Origin: Paramecium pentaurelia
Lineage: Eukaryota > Ciliophora > Oligohymenophorea > Peniculida > Parameciidae
Assembly: GCA_905183005.1 (NCBI GenBank)
Contig: CAJJDO010000141.1
Span: 1,910-65,909 of the forward strand
DNA: 64,000 bases
Direction: 5' to 3'
Each line of letters opens with the position of its first letter. The stretch's first letter is position 1. Both the position numbers and the translations under genes were made by a program. Below are positions 23,579-34,956 of the stretch, piece after piece. The notes under the pieces are model-generated. The model was not told the DNA's origin. It saw nothing but the letters and a program-made list of their open reading frames with translations, and did no database searches.

Positions 23579-25004
23579 ATGTTAATTTATTGTACACTTT
23601 TTTCTATAGTTATTCTTTCTTGTCTCATATTCTACAAAAGATATACTCTATCAAAGTAAAGAGCATAAAGAAAACAATAAGAGTATTTTGAGACTGGAAT
23701 CTCAAAATAAACAGTAGCATTTCTACATCCTCACTGTAATGCAGGAGGAGGAGGAGAGAAGGTGTTAATGTGCATGATTGAAAAACTGTAAAAAAAATAA
23801 AAACATAATATTGTTGTATATTCAGCAGAAGAAGTTGATGATTAATCAATCATAGATAAAGCCAATACAAGATTTAGCACACAAATTAATAATTAAGATC
23901 TTAAATTCATTCCTATTTTAAATAAAAAGCTACTTGAACCTAAAAAGAGATTTACTTTACTATGTTAGATTATAGGTTAAATGATATACGCTTTGAAATG
24001 CATCAATAGTTTCTAACCAGATATCTTTTTGGATTCAACAGGATTGCCATTTACATTTTTTATTGTTAAAATCTTATTACCTAATGTAAGAGTGATTGCT
24101 TATGTTCATTATCCATTCATCAGTACAGATATGATTTCTCAGGTGGAGAAGAAAGAAGCAAGATACAATAATGATGATGAAATAACAAAATCAGAAAGAA
24201 AAACAAAGTTTAAATTATGGTATTATAAATTCCTATTCTTTTTTTATTCATTATGTGGAAAGATGGTGGAATTTGCTTATGTGAATTCAACTTGGACATA
24301 TAATCATATGAAATAGACTTGGAAATCAACTTAATTAATTAAATTATTTCCACCTTGTTAAGTAGATGCATTTATGAAGAGAAAATAATTTACAAATTAA
24401 TTTATTATTATTTCATTTGCATAATTTAGACCAGAAAAATAACATCTATTATAAATTGAGATTGTTGAAGCTTTAGTTGATAGATTACCTTCTGAAATAT
24501 CACAATCTATAAAACTATTTATGATAGGATCTTGTAGAAATGCAGATGATGATCTTTTATTTTAAACTATTTAAGATACTATTAACAGAAAGAATCTTCA
24601 AGTATATATATATATATATTATTTAAATAGGATTATATTACTATGCATAAGAATTTACCATTTTAAGATATACAAAAGCTTTTGACTTCTGGTATGATAG
24701 GATTACACACCATGGAATATGAACATTTTGGAATTACCTTAGTAGAAATGTTAGCAGCTGGACTTATTGTTGTAGCGCATAATTCAGCAGGACCAAAATT
24801 AGATATCTTAGCTAATGATGTAGGATTCTTATGTGAAAATCTTGAAGATTATGTTTTATCTATTGTAAGAATAATGCAATTAACAGAGTAATATCTATTT
24901 ATTATTATTTTATTAGTGAGGATAGAAGCAGATATCAATTATTGGGTAGAAAATAAGCAATCAATTTTAGCGATGAGTCATTTAAGGATTTATTTAATAT
25001 TTGA
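23579..25004 (+). CDS. ALG11: ALG11 alpha-1,2-mannosyltransferase
   Basis: GDP-mannose:Man3GlcNAc2-PP-dolichol mannosyltransferase, which adds the fourth and fifth mannoses on the cytosolic face of the ER. The N-terminus is a membrane anchor (LFSIVILSCLIFYKR). It is followed by the diagnostic FLHPHCNAGGGGEKVL, DSTGLPFTFF, YVHYPFISTDM, the SFAQFRPEK donor-binding region and MEYEHFGITLVEMLAAG with the EX7E-type glutamates. Two introns: 24602-24630 (29 nt, including a TA repeat) and one near 24887-24915 (29 nt, ..TTATTAG). The second gives the expected C-terminus (RYQLLGRKQAINFSDESF). The start chosen keeps the anchor; an upstream ATG at 23521 is in another frame and stops early. Confidence 0.93.
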
Positions 25005-25038
25005 TTATTATAATATTTTCTATAAAAAAAAACTAAAA

Positions 25039-25811
25039 ATGATGATTGCTGAAGATTTTGATAGTGAAGTTTATGATACATCACTTGATAAGTTTAAAAC
25101 TTATGAGGAATACTTAGATTCTCATATCACAAAGGAAGATCTATTTTATTTAGAGGATATCGAATTAGCCAGATAATTGAAAGAATAAGGATATCATGCA
25201 AAGACAGAAATTTTGAGTCGTGAGTAATTTGAGGCCAAAAAGAAAGCTGTAGAAGAAGCTAGACTCAACTAAAATAAAGATAAAACTAAGGCACTTGCAC
25301 ATACAGAAGTTAGTGATCCTTCTATTATTGAAAAATCTCCTTTTTTGAGAGCATTAGCTGAAAGGTATTACTTTAATGTTAATTTATAGAGAGTTAAAGG
25401 TTTTGAATGGAAAATTACTAACAATTATTTTTATAAGATTGGAATCTGCTAATTGTGAAGTAAGCGGTTACATAGATTATGCACATCGTTTGAAAACTGA
25501 AGATTTTAAAATATATTTTGAGGGCAAAAAAAAATTATAACCTAGACCAACAGATCTATCTTATTATAATTGGAGAACTGGATAGTGTGTTTCAAATGAT
25601 TCTCCAAATTTTAAAGTGGATGCTAATTCTGGTTAACAAGGGTTGCTTTTTAGAAATAAAAGAGATAGAAAAGTATGATTAACTATTATTGATATAGGTC
25701 ATTAATGTTGATCCAAATAAAAAACCAGAAGATGGAATGACTAGAACTGAAATAGAATCTCCAGAAGCAATTTAAATTGTTTTGTATGACTATTATACGA
25801 GAAAGAAATGA
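25039..25811 (+). CDS. CFAP299: CFAP299 (C4orf22) homologue
   Basis: Strong match to the conserved ciliary protein CFAP299 along its length. Motifs include YEEYLDSHITKEDLFYLED, ELARQLKEQGY, FLRALAERE, SGYIDYAHRLKTEDF, RPTDLSYYNWRTGQCVSND and FRNKRDRKVINVDP. Two 25-nt introns, near 25365-25389 (GTATTACT..TTATAG) and near 25672-25696 (GTATGATT..ATATAG), restore this continuity. It is about 240 residues, the usual size, and starts 35 bases after ALG11 ends. It is expected in cilia or in sperm/flagellar axoneme biogenesis; its molecular role is not established. Confidence 0.94.
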
Positions 25812-26127
25812 AAGCTTTATTATTTATTTTAATATTTATTAACATTATTTAGTTTTAACTATCGTTAATTTATTTTAATAAGTGAGGTGTTTTATTAGAA
25901 AAATATCTTAATAACATTTCAAGTTAGAAAATTAATTGAGATATTTTAGGTTTTTCATATAACTATAAAAAATAAAAAAAGTATTATTGAATATCCAAAT
26001 TACATTTCTACCCTTCTTCATTTTTGTTTAAAATGAATTTATCTATGGTTAGCTTATTTTTAATTTAAAATCCTCTTTCCCTTTTTTATTTATCTTATCA
26101 TATTAAAAAGAGTGAGCTCTAGAAAAA
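25812..26127. other. Intergenic spacer
   Basis: AT-rich spacer between CFAP299 and the K+ channel gene. No frame or RNA was recognised. It should contain the channel gene's promoter. Confidence 0.5.
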
Positions 26128-29029
26128 ATGAATTCAGAATTGGGATCCATTACAGAACGAGCTCCATTAAAAACATAACCAACTCTCCCAAAATAATAGC
26201 TAAGACCAGCATTTTTAAAGACAGTTAATTTGAAAACAATACAGACTAATAGAATGAATTCATTTCAAAATAAAATCTGGAGAGATCGAGCACTCTTAGT
26301 ACTTATGCAAGTGCTTCGATTTATATCACTTATTACTCGTAGTCCCTTTGCTTCAAAATTCTCTTTATTGGATAGAAATATGTTTAGAATTATTGGTGAC
26401 AAAGCAGCTGATTTCAATTATTACCTACTTAATGATTACTTTAAATATATGGTAATATATTAAGATTATTTAGAAACCCCAATAATCATCTCGTGTTAAA
26501 TATTTCTTATTATAGCATTTATATAAAATTTGTTACATGAAAGGATTCATGGATTATTTGACTACTATAAAGCTTACCTTTGAACCAGAATCAATTTTGT
26601 TACTGTTTTGGAATATTCTTATGCTCGTAACTATCAATTTAAATGTACTGTATATAACAGTTAAATTTTCTTTTGATTTTGATACCTATCCACCTTAAGA
26701 TTATGAGTTTTGTGAAATTTATCTATTTAAAGTCCCCTATTTTTGTTTTATAATAGATACAATTATCAAACTTAATACATGCTATTATGAAGCAGGCTAT
26801 TTAGTGAGAGATAGAAATAAGATTTGGTACAACTTTTACAAGAACAGTATATTTCAACTTTAAAACTTTTAGACTTTGTTATAAATTTGTTTATTTTAGT
26901 ACCAACCTCAATTTACTTTATAGCCTTTTAAAATTCAACTCTCTATTTATTTATGCTATTAAAGGCTTTTTCAATACCAACAATTACAGAATCAATAATA
27001 GATAGAGTGGAACTGACAACTAATTATTGGATCATATATGATTTGATACGTCTGATTTATGTAATACTCTATGAATCCCATATTTGTTGTTGTGGATTAT
27101 TTTATGTAGGACTTTTAAATAAGGATTCATCTTGGTTAATATAAAATGATCTAATATATGAAACTTGGATTATAAAATATGTAAATAAATAATATATTCT
27201 AGCTCAATACATTTTATTGGAGTATAATCACTATGACTACTATTGGTTATGGCGATATTGCACCCTAGAATATGATAGAGAAAACTTTTTTAATATTTGT
27301 GGCTATATTTTCATGTTGTACATTTGGTTATTCAATTAATTGTATTGGCTAGACAATTGGATAATTGTAATCTAAGAATCACTAAATTCGAGTTGATATG
27401 AATGATCTTAAATAGTATTTAAGAATTAGAGGATATAATAATAAATTATAAATAAAGATTTTAAGATTTTTTGAATATTTGTGGAAAGATTAAAAAAATG
27501 AAAATTAATTAGATATTAATAAATTCAATTAATAATTACCATCTCATTTACATAATGTAAGATAAATAATATTATAGGAAATGATGATAGATCTAAATAT
27601 GAAAAGTATATCTAAGATTCCTTTTTTTAAAGAGAATTTTAATGAAGATTTCATATCTGCTTTAGCATCTAAATTTATTGAGGAAAAGTTGGTTCCATTT
27701 AATACAATATTTTCAAAAAATGATCCTAGTAATTATTTATACATTTTATGTGATGGTGAAATAGAATATTTTGTAGAAATTCCAGAAGGATCTGCTACTA
27801 TCTTAAGTATTTAGACAATATCAGGATAAGATGAAATATTTGGTTAGCAAGAGTTTCTCTTAGATTAGAATTATGAAATTAATTGTAGATCAACTAAATC
27901 ATCAAGAATATTGAAAATATCAAAATTAGATTTCAATATAATAGCCAAAAAATTTGGATATGTATATTAAATTTGTTAAATATAGGAAAAATATTGTTAA
28001 TTGAAAGATTTGGTAAAATTTTCTGGTCGATTTGATGAATTTCATTTACATTGTGTTGGATGTAATAAATCAACACATATGTTATATTAATGTCCAATGT
28101 TAACTGGTTTTCCTAATAAAACTAAAATTATTATTTAATATCGTAAAAATCAAGTTTAAGAAAGGAAATTTCACAATAGAAACAATTTAAAAAGAAGATT
28201 ATCATCACTTATTTTTGAAGCATAGATATCTGATACAGTACTCTATTATCTATTGTAAGACCCTAAATTATCATAATAAATCAGTTCTTAATATTAAATT
28301 TAAACCTTCAAGTAGTAATAATTATAAAAAGAGCTCTAAAATAATAATAATAATTTATAAAAATAAGTTAATGATGAAATAAGATAAACTAAGAGAAAAC
28401 CATCTGTCTTAAGAATTAAAGGTAGAAAGTAATCCTCATATATTAAAAGATTACCTGATTTTTTGAATTGCTAATATATCAATTTTAAATCAATGCCTGA
28501 AGATAAAATTAAAACAGGAATAGATGATTAATCTAAAAATGTTTCTGCTGTTCATTCAGAGGCTTAAAGTTCTGAAATAAATCATAATATGAAATTGAAA
28601 AATTAAGAGGAATTAAATACTTTTGAATAAAATAGAATTTCTACTGATGTGGCAAAGTCTTTGCCTTTCAAATTAATTAACCAAACATCTTCAGATTAAG
28701 ATTAAAGAAAATCTGATGCTGATAGTATTAAGGAAAATTCTTCTCTTTCATAGAGTAGCAGTAAATCCCCTACTAAATAGACAAAAGGTGTTAGTCCTGG
28801 AATTGATTAAATCACATAATGTTATATGGGTACATACAAAGACATTTTTGAGAAATTTGATAAATTTCAGGATTATTAAAATTACATGACACATATGAAT
28901 TCTTTTAAGATTCTTGAATAACTCAATCATTTCAAAGAGACACAGAATTTTACTGATTTTATGAATGTGAATTTCGTTAGAAAGCGTAGATCAAAACGCA
29001 ATAAATTGATTGTAAAAATAGATTATTGA
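26128..29029 (+). CDS. Voltage-gated-type K+ channel with cyclic-nucleotide-binding-like domain
   Basis: About 940 residues. A soluble N-terminus of roughly 110 residues precedes several hydrophobic segments. The pore has the selectivity filter MTTIGYGDI near 27232-27258. After the last transmembrane helix, a C-linker-like region leads to a cNBD-like domain (SNYLYILCDGEIEYF then GQDEIFGQQEF). A long Q/S/N-rich tail contains a Cys/His cluster (HLHCVGCNKSTHMLYQC) that could be a small zinc site. Introns: 26452-26473 (22 nt), 26847-26872 (26 nt), 27181-27202 (22 nt), all ending TAG. This architecture (EAG/CNG-like) is greatly expanded in ciliates and controls ciliary beating and excitability. 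Whether a nucleotide binds is not certain. Confidence 0.9.
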
Positions 29030-29048
29030 GATTTTTATTAATTTATTT

Positions 29049-30767
29049 ATGTACAGATTTAAACTCTGTCTAAGTTATTCACGTTTAGATTAATCGCTTT
29101 CGGCTTTTTTGAAAAAGTACAAAACGAATTAAAAGAATGTGATTCAAGTGGACAATAAATTATTAGAAGTTGACAAAAGCTCATTAAATTAACCTAAGCC
29201 AATTCAACCATAATTAACAATCCCTTAGAATGATCAATTAAAATAAAAGTATCTATTACAAAAAGTGAAAGTAATTGATCTCAACGAGAAGGACAATTAC
29301 AGTCATTTTAATAGAGCATAATAATTGGCATTAGATAAATAAGTAAAATAATTGGGAGAAGATTATAAAGTAGAAGCAGAAGTATTATAATTACAAAGCA
29401 AGGGAGAATTGTGTATTGATTCTTATTATTATTAAAAGTGATTGATGACACAAAATTGCCAAAATAATTCTTGGCAACTCTTGATAAATAAAGAAAATAA
29501 GGTAAGAGAATGCTGAGAAGATTTTTTGTGAATGGAGAACATCGTTATGTGAAGGAAAATATCTATAAATTTAGAAATGTGGCTGAATGGAAGAAATATA
29601 TGAGATTTAAGAAGCCAATGTTAATTGATTTAAAAATGGAATAATTTAAGAGATATCCAGGTACAGATTAAGGCAAATATCCTATTTAAGATAAACCAGG
29701 ATTTACAAGTAAAAATATAATATCAAATTTATAGAGTGGTTTAGAGAAAATCATACTTAGAAAACAGTCAGAGCAATTGAATATTTAGTAAGAAAAGGTT
29801 ATGGTAAATTACCTGAAGCATTTACTAATAAAAGAGGTCATAAATCAAAGTCAAAAAGAGTTTTAGCTAAAATTGAATTAGAAGAGAGATTAGAAAGATT
29901 AAAGTAAGAAGTACATGAAGAGTCAAATTGGGAAACTGTAGCACCAGGACCAGCACTTTTTGTTTAAGAAACAATGATGGAATAATTATTAAAAAGGAAT
30001 CCAATAAAAGATTTGGGTTTGAATACTCATATCAAAATTCAAACTCATATACCTGAAGGAGAAGTTTAACCTTTACCTGAAAAGTTTCCATTGGAAAAGA
30101 CTGAATTAATATATTATTTGGAAAGATGGTCATTCTTCAGATCTTTTGGAGCATATGAATTATTAAAAGATTGTGTAACAGGTAAAGTGTAACAAAAGGA
30201 TAGTGTACCTGTTAAATCAGGATCCTTAAATACATATTATTAAACTTTACCTAAACATATTAGAGACAATCCAAATGTTAAGAATGTATATAGAGGATTG
30301 GAATTTGCTAATAATTAAATGAGTTTGGCTGAAAAAGAAAACTCTTTGAATTATGCTGCAAGATTATCTTGTTAATTTGATGAATTAAATCAAGAAGTTT
30401 ATGATTAAGGATCATCTGGATATAGACCTATGGTATCAAGATTTGATGAAGAAAGATTGATGCAAGATTAAGAAAATGAACATGTCGATACTGCTATTGT
30501 ATATTTAATTGTTAATTATTTATTTAGAATCCTGATGTTGTCTTCAAGTATTTAGAACAAAGAGCACACACTCCAAGACATGTTGCTAAGGATGATGTTC
30601 CTTTACCTGATTGGGCAGTAGATAAATAAGAGAGAGTAGATGATATACCAGTTGATTACTATATAAATGATGATGGATTTTGGGATGATTACATTAAAGC
30701 TAAAGAAGAAAAACACTTAAAAGATAGTCCAATAAATGGAGGAAAGAAGTATTTTAAACATATTTGA
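29049..30767 (+). CDS. Conserved protein, probably mitochondrial
   Basis: Starts 19 bases after the channel gene. The N-terminus (MYRFKLCLSYSRLDQ) is basic and amphipathic, like a mitochondrial presequence. Introns: about 26 nt near 29420-29445 (ends AAG), 29 nt near 29736-29764 (ends CAG) and 29 nt near 30501-30529 (GTATATTT..ATTTAG). The mature part is basic in the first half (ENIYKFRNVAEWKKYMRF, GKLPEAFTNKRGHKSKSKR) and acidic at the end (YYINDDGFWDDYIKAK), about 540 residues in all. The style suits an organellar ribosome-associated protein, but that is inference; I do not recognise a named family. Confidence 0.7.
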
Positions 30768-30801
30768 AAGAGTATTTTTATAATAATAATAACATTATCT
30801 T

Positions 30802-32844
30802 ATGTTTCTGTGGCCTGAAGGTTATAATCGTCAACCATAAAATCCATTAAAATAACTGATAGACAAGACCTAAGGGGATATTTTGCTACTGTTAGATGAA
30901 GATTTATTTATCAAACAAGCAAAGTTGGGAGACACATTAGCTGTTGAAACTCTGGTTAAAGGTACTGAGGGTTTGTTAGAAGTTATGTTTATGGACTATA
31001 AGTATGTTTTAAGTGAGCATTTTGAATAACTAACTAACTAGTATGCTATAATGTGGGAATTACTTGAGCTTAAACTTGATAAGGTTAATGCTCAAATTTT
31101 GGTAATTCTATTTTATTTATACTTAGACTCATTGGGAATTGGTGTTCTAATTGTTAAAAAATGAACTAACAGTTGAAATACAATGGTATTTTGCATTACG
31201 CATAATCTCATTCATTAGTTAAGAAAAGTCTACTCTCTTAGATAGTCAATAAGATAAGTTAATTTAATTATATCATCATCTTGAATATACATATGTAGCC
31301 TAACTTATTACAGAGATGATGGGTAGTCGCAGAAACTAATACTAAGAATCATTTCTTAGTAAAGGCATTTAAGAATTTGATTAATTAACAGAATTGCAAG
31401 CAATAAACTTTACATAAGTCATACATGAACTCTTTACAAAGATAAAAAAATAAGACTTGATAGAATTCATAATAACCAGTTAAATTTTAACTAAAATGTT
31501 TGAAGTTATTTAATTAAATAATATAATGTAAGATTCGTTTACTATATATTATTAGAGTTGCCAAAAATGCTGCTCACATTATTTCTATTATCTCTAATTA
31601 TTATTCCAATGAATTGCAAAATTTAGATTTAGAGGAAGAGGAGTCAGAGTAAACTACTACATAATTTCATTCTACTTAATTTTATTAAGTAATCAAATCA
31701 AATTTACACATTATCAATAATATAATAAAAGATCATTGTGATCACAATTAAAAAATTACTCAATTAATTATCAAATTAATCGAAGTAAAATTTAAAATCT
31801 ATTCATTAGATTATAGATAATTTAGTTAGAATCACAGATGTTTCTCTATGGGAATCTATGCATTAAGCTTAAATTTTAGTATCAATTATAAGATTGTGCA
31901 ATATTTATTCAAAATCTGATATTCTTTCTTCTTAAGTTGAAAGAATTGTATTTTATATTTTTGAAAGAGCCTTAAATGATTATCATCCCTTTTGGGCATT
32001 TTAATTTATAAAGGTCTATAAAATATAAGACAACATTAATTCTATGTTTAATAGATAAGTTTTCTCATTTGAATAGGAATTAAATACAAAAATCACAAAA
32101 GAATTGGATTATATTACATATGATACATAAATTTTAGAAATTAATTAAGAGTTGCAATAATCTAAAATTTGGGAAAGAACTAAATGGGAATTAAGATTAT
32201 AATAATGTGAGAATTAAAAAAAATTAGGATCTTAAATGTAAATTAATTAAGAAGAAATAAAATTGATTGAAATAAATAACATTAATATTGAAAATGTTAT
32301 TTAGGATACTAATGAAGAAAAAAAGGTAGAAGATGAGAAGAAAGATGAAGTAGAGTAAAAAGGGGAAATATATAATATTCAGGTATAATAAATTGAGGAA
32401 GAATAAAAATCAAATTTAAATGAAATAGAGGAATTAAAAGAAAATCAGAATGATATTGATTTAGTAATTGATAGTGAATCAGATTCATCATCTTCTTCAA
32501 ATGATTCGAATGAAGAGAATTAATAAAAGAATAATAAATAAAATGAAACTCCTATTTTGAATGTTTCGGCTAATTTGGAATAATTGGCATACAAAAATAG
32601 AAAAAATAAGTTAAATTTAGAATAAATTGAGAAGCTTAGAAAGAAGTCAATTTAATTTGAAAAGATTTCATAATAAATGACTTAGGCTGGAAGAAGACTT
32701 TCATTATAGGCAGGTCTAAATATAAAAGAGCTTAGTCCAACTTATTTAGAATTTAAACTTGATTTAGAGAATAAGGTACTTCGTAACATAAATGACAATT
32801 CAATATTAAAAGTAGATGAATTGGATTCAAGCGTCATTCAATGA
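30802..32844 (+). CDS. SAPS-like protein, possible PP6 regulatory subunit
   Basis: The N-terminus LKQLIDKTQGDILLLLDEDL followed by KGTEGLLEVMFMDY resembles the opening of SAPS-domain proteins, which direct protein phosphatase 6. A helical-repeat body follows (VRITDVSLWESMHQAQILV is a good landmark), then an acidic, glutamate-rich region with a DSESDSSSSSNDSNEEN cluster. Introns of 25 nt (near 31103), 28 nt (near 31529) and 25 nt (near 31788) restore a single frame. About 650 residues. The stop overlaps the ATG of the next frame (ATGA at 32841-32844), so the 3' end should be checked by RNA. The assignment rests on pattern resemblance only. Confidence 0.6.
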
Positions 32845-33424
32845 ATAGCTTTGTATCAAAATTATCGTCAATTATATTCCATCCTCCAATTCCCCATTCA
32901 TTTTTATTAAAATTTGATTAGAATTCTTTTGGTTTTGGTTTTTTTTCATTACAAATTTATGTTTTAAATATATTTGAAAGAGTTGTCTTTTATGTCACTG
33001 GACTTTTACACATTGCAGGTGCAGTCTCAATTCTTATATATTATTCAGGAGAATTTCTTATTTATTTTAATCCTGATTTTAAACGAAAATTTTTGAATGC
33101 AGGACATCTGCCATGAATACGATCAGTTTAAAATGAAAGGATTGGTTAATTAGGTAGAGTCTTGAGAGTATAAATAGGAAGTGAAGTATCTCTCTCTTTA
33201 AAGAGTTTCTTAGTTTAAAATAATGATTTAATGAGAAGAGGATTTTTTAATTGAATAGGTTATCTAATTCCATATTTAGATGATTGATAATGTAAATATT
33301 AAGGAGATTTTTTGAGTAAGATCTCATTTTAGGCTTTTCGAGTTTGATTTAGATATTATGCAATAGTTTCTTTATTTTAATTGCAATCAATTATCAAGTC
33401 TTTATCCATTTTTATATAATATTA
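32841..33424 (+). pseudogene. Membrane-protein frame interrupted only by TGA
   Basis: One frame from ATG 32841 stays protein-like for nearly 200 codons: SSIIFHPPIPHSF, a hydrophobic stretch VVFYVTGLLHIAGAVSILIY, RKFLNAGHLP, LGRVLRVQIGSEVSLSLKSF, GYLIPYLDD and RYYAIVSLFQLQSIIK. It is broken by four TGA codons (33114, 33252, 33285, 33345), all in the same frame, with no frameshift. No intron-sized GT..AG segment removes the first. It may be a young pseudogene of a membrane protein, or a gene whose splicing I misread. No family is recognised. Confidence 0.45.
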
Positions 33425-34241
33425 ATGTTTATTTTAATCTTATTTGGTTATAAACAATATAAGGTTTTTACCATAGATGTTCTAGGCAGTACATTATTAG
33501 ATTGTATATGGACTCAAGCAATTAAAGAAATAACTAAAGTAAATTTGATCTAGGATTTTGAAAATAGTTACTTACAGCCAAAGAAGAATAACATTAGAAA
33601 GATTAAAAAACTGCTTAATAAAAAATATCATCAAATGAGAAGAGAATTACAGCAATCAATTAATAATTATAGGAAGAAGGTTTATTGGAGGCACCAACTG
33701 GAAAAAAAGTTATAATATTCATGTTTATATCTAGGATGATAAAAAAGGAGCTAAACCACCTCCTTAAAAGAAAGGAAAGGATGCTCCTCCAAGTAATCCT
33801 TTAGAAGCAGAAAAATTAGAATTGTAAAAAGATACTGAGAAATAATAAGAGTATGTTACAAAGTATACTGATAAATTGAACAAGATTAAGGTGACATTAG
33901 ATAAATTTAAAGATTTGAATGAGAAATATCATAATGATTAATTAGTGATTGAATTATGTGATAAAACTGGAGAACGTAAATTTGTGAAGACAAAATTAGA
34001 TGGAATTGCAAATACATTTTTAAGTGATAAAGGAACTTACATTCTAGCTTATTTATAGGCTCCAGCAACACGTATATCTTATATATATAGAATAATAGCT
34101 GATGAGGAAGAATAGTTATTGGCCTTAGAATTTGAGGGTTATTTGGCAAGAACAGTTGATGAGGATATTGGAGCAATTGAAGAACCACTATTATAATTAT
34201 AACCAAAAAAGGACGATAAGAAAAAGAAAGGAAAGAAATGA
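33425..34241 (+). CDS. Lysine-rich hypothetical protein
   Basis: Model with two introns: 29 nt near 33541-33569 (GTAAATTT..AAATAG) and 26 nt near 33710-33735 (GTTATAAT..ATCTAG). These join VFTIDVLGSTLLDCIWTQAI, a coiled-coil-like stretch, GLLEAPTGKK and a DDKKGAKPPPQKKGK linker. The second half is globular (DKTGERKFVKTKLDGIANTF, YIYRIIADEEEQLLALEFEG) and the end is KKDDKKKKGKK. A KKGKK tail is common in axonemal proteins of ciliates, but this is weak evidence and no family is recognised. The first exon starts within a region shared with the upstream broken frame, so the start is uncertain. Confidence 0.6.
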
Positions 34242-34265
34242 TTTATTTAAAATTTCATTTGATTA

Positions 34266-34538
34266 TCAAAATCCAAATCTTTTAAGAATCGATTTTCCTT
34301 CAGGTTTTGCTTTGGTTTAAGTTTAGATTTCAGTTTTCTACTATGTATTCTCTTCCTTTATAAATAATTTTAATGCTTCATTGTATTTTGATAAACATCT
34401 TCTTAAACACAATTCTTCTGGAGCTTCTAGTTGTAGATTCAGACTTAAATTTGTGCAATGCTTTAGACAAGTTGTTTGCATCAATTAATTTTACATTTAA
34501 TTTAAATAAAAATATTGTCTAAATATATTAAATTGCAT
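34266..34538 (-). CDS. Small TIM chaperone (Tim8/9/10/13 type)
   Basis: A 90-residue protein with the twin CX3C signature: CLKHC and, 15 residues later, CLRRC. A short N-terminal helix precedes it and a lysine/glutamine tail follows. Small TIMs form hexamers in the mitochondrial intermembrane space that escort hydrophobic precursors. The spacing between motifs is within the family range. I chose the ATG at 34538 because it gives the N-terminal helix expected before the first motif; later in-frame ATGs would remove most of it. Intronless. Convergent with the lysine-rich gene, 24 bases away. Confidence 0.85.
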
Positions 34539-34956
34539 GTTAAAAAAATCTCAATAAATCATAATTCATTTCGATAATTATAGTTATTAATTATGTTGAT
34601 TCATAATTATCTAATTATAATAATATTGATTAAGAACTGAAGTAAAATTAGAAAATCAAACTTTATAGAAGTTATTTCATATTAAGAAAATAATTAAACT
34701 CATCTTATAAATTTATTACTTTAAAGTAGAATGAATATAATTGTGGATAAAAGAACCTGCAAATAATTATACTAAAGGATTTAATGCTACATTTAAGTAT
34801 TTTACCTTTCAAATTTTAGTAAACCTTTATATATATTTTATAATAATAAATGATCTAAAGAATTAATTTACTTTAGTATAATCTTTATTTAGTCAATCAT
34901 TGAAAAAAAGTAAAGTTTAGTTTGATTTATAAATAAATATGACTATAATACATATT
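34539..34956. other. Intergenic region
   Basis: About 420 AT-rich bases upstream of the small TIM gene and downstream of the CH/armadillo gene. No coding frame or RNA structure is recognised. Confidence 0.5.

Noticed and set aside
24602..24630. TA-repeat as a microsatellite of functional interest
   Set aside because: It lies inside a 29-nt intron of ALG11 and needs no further explanation.
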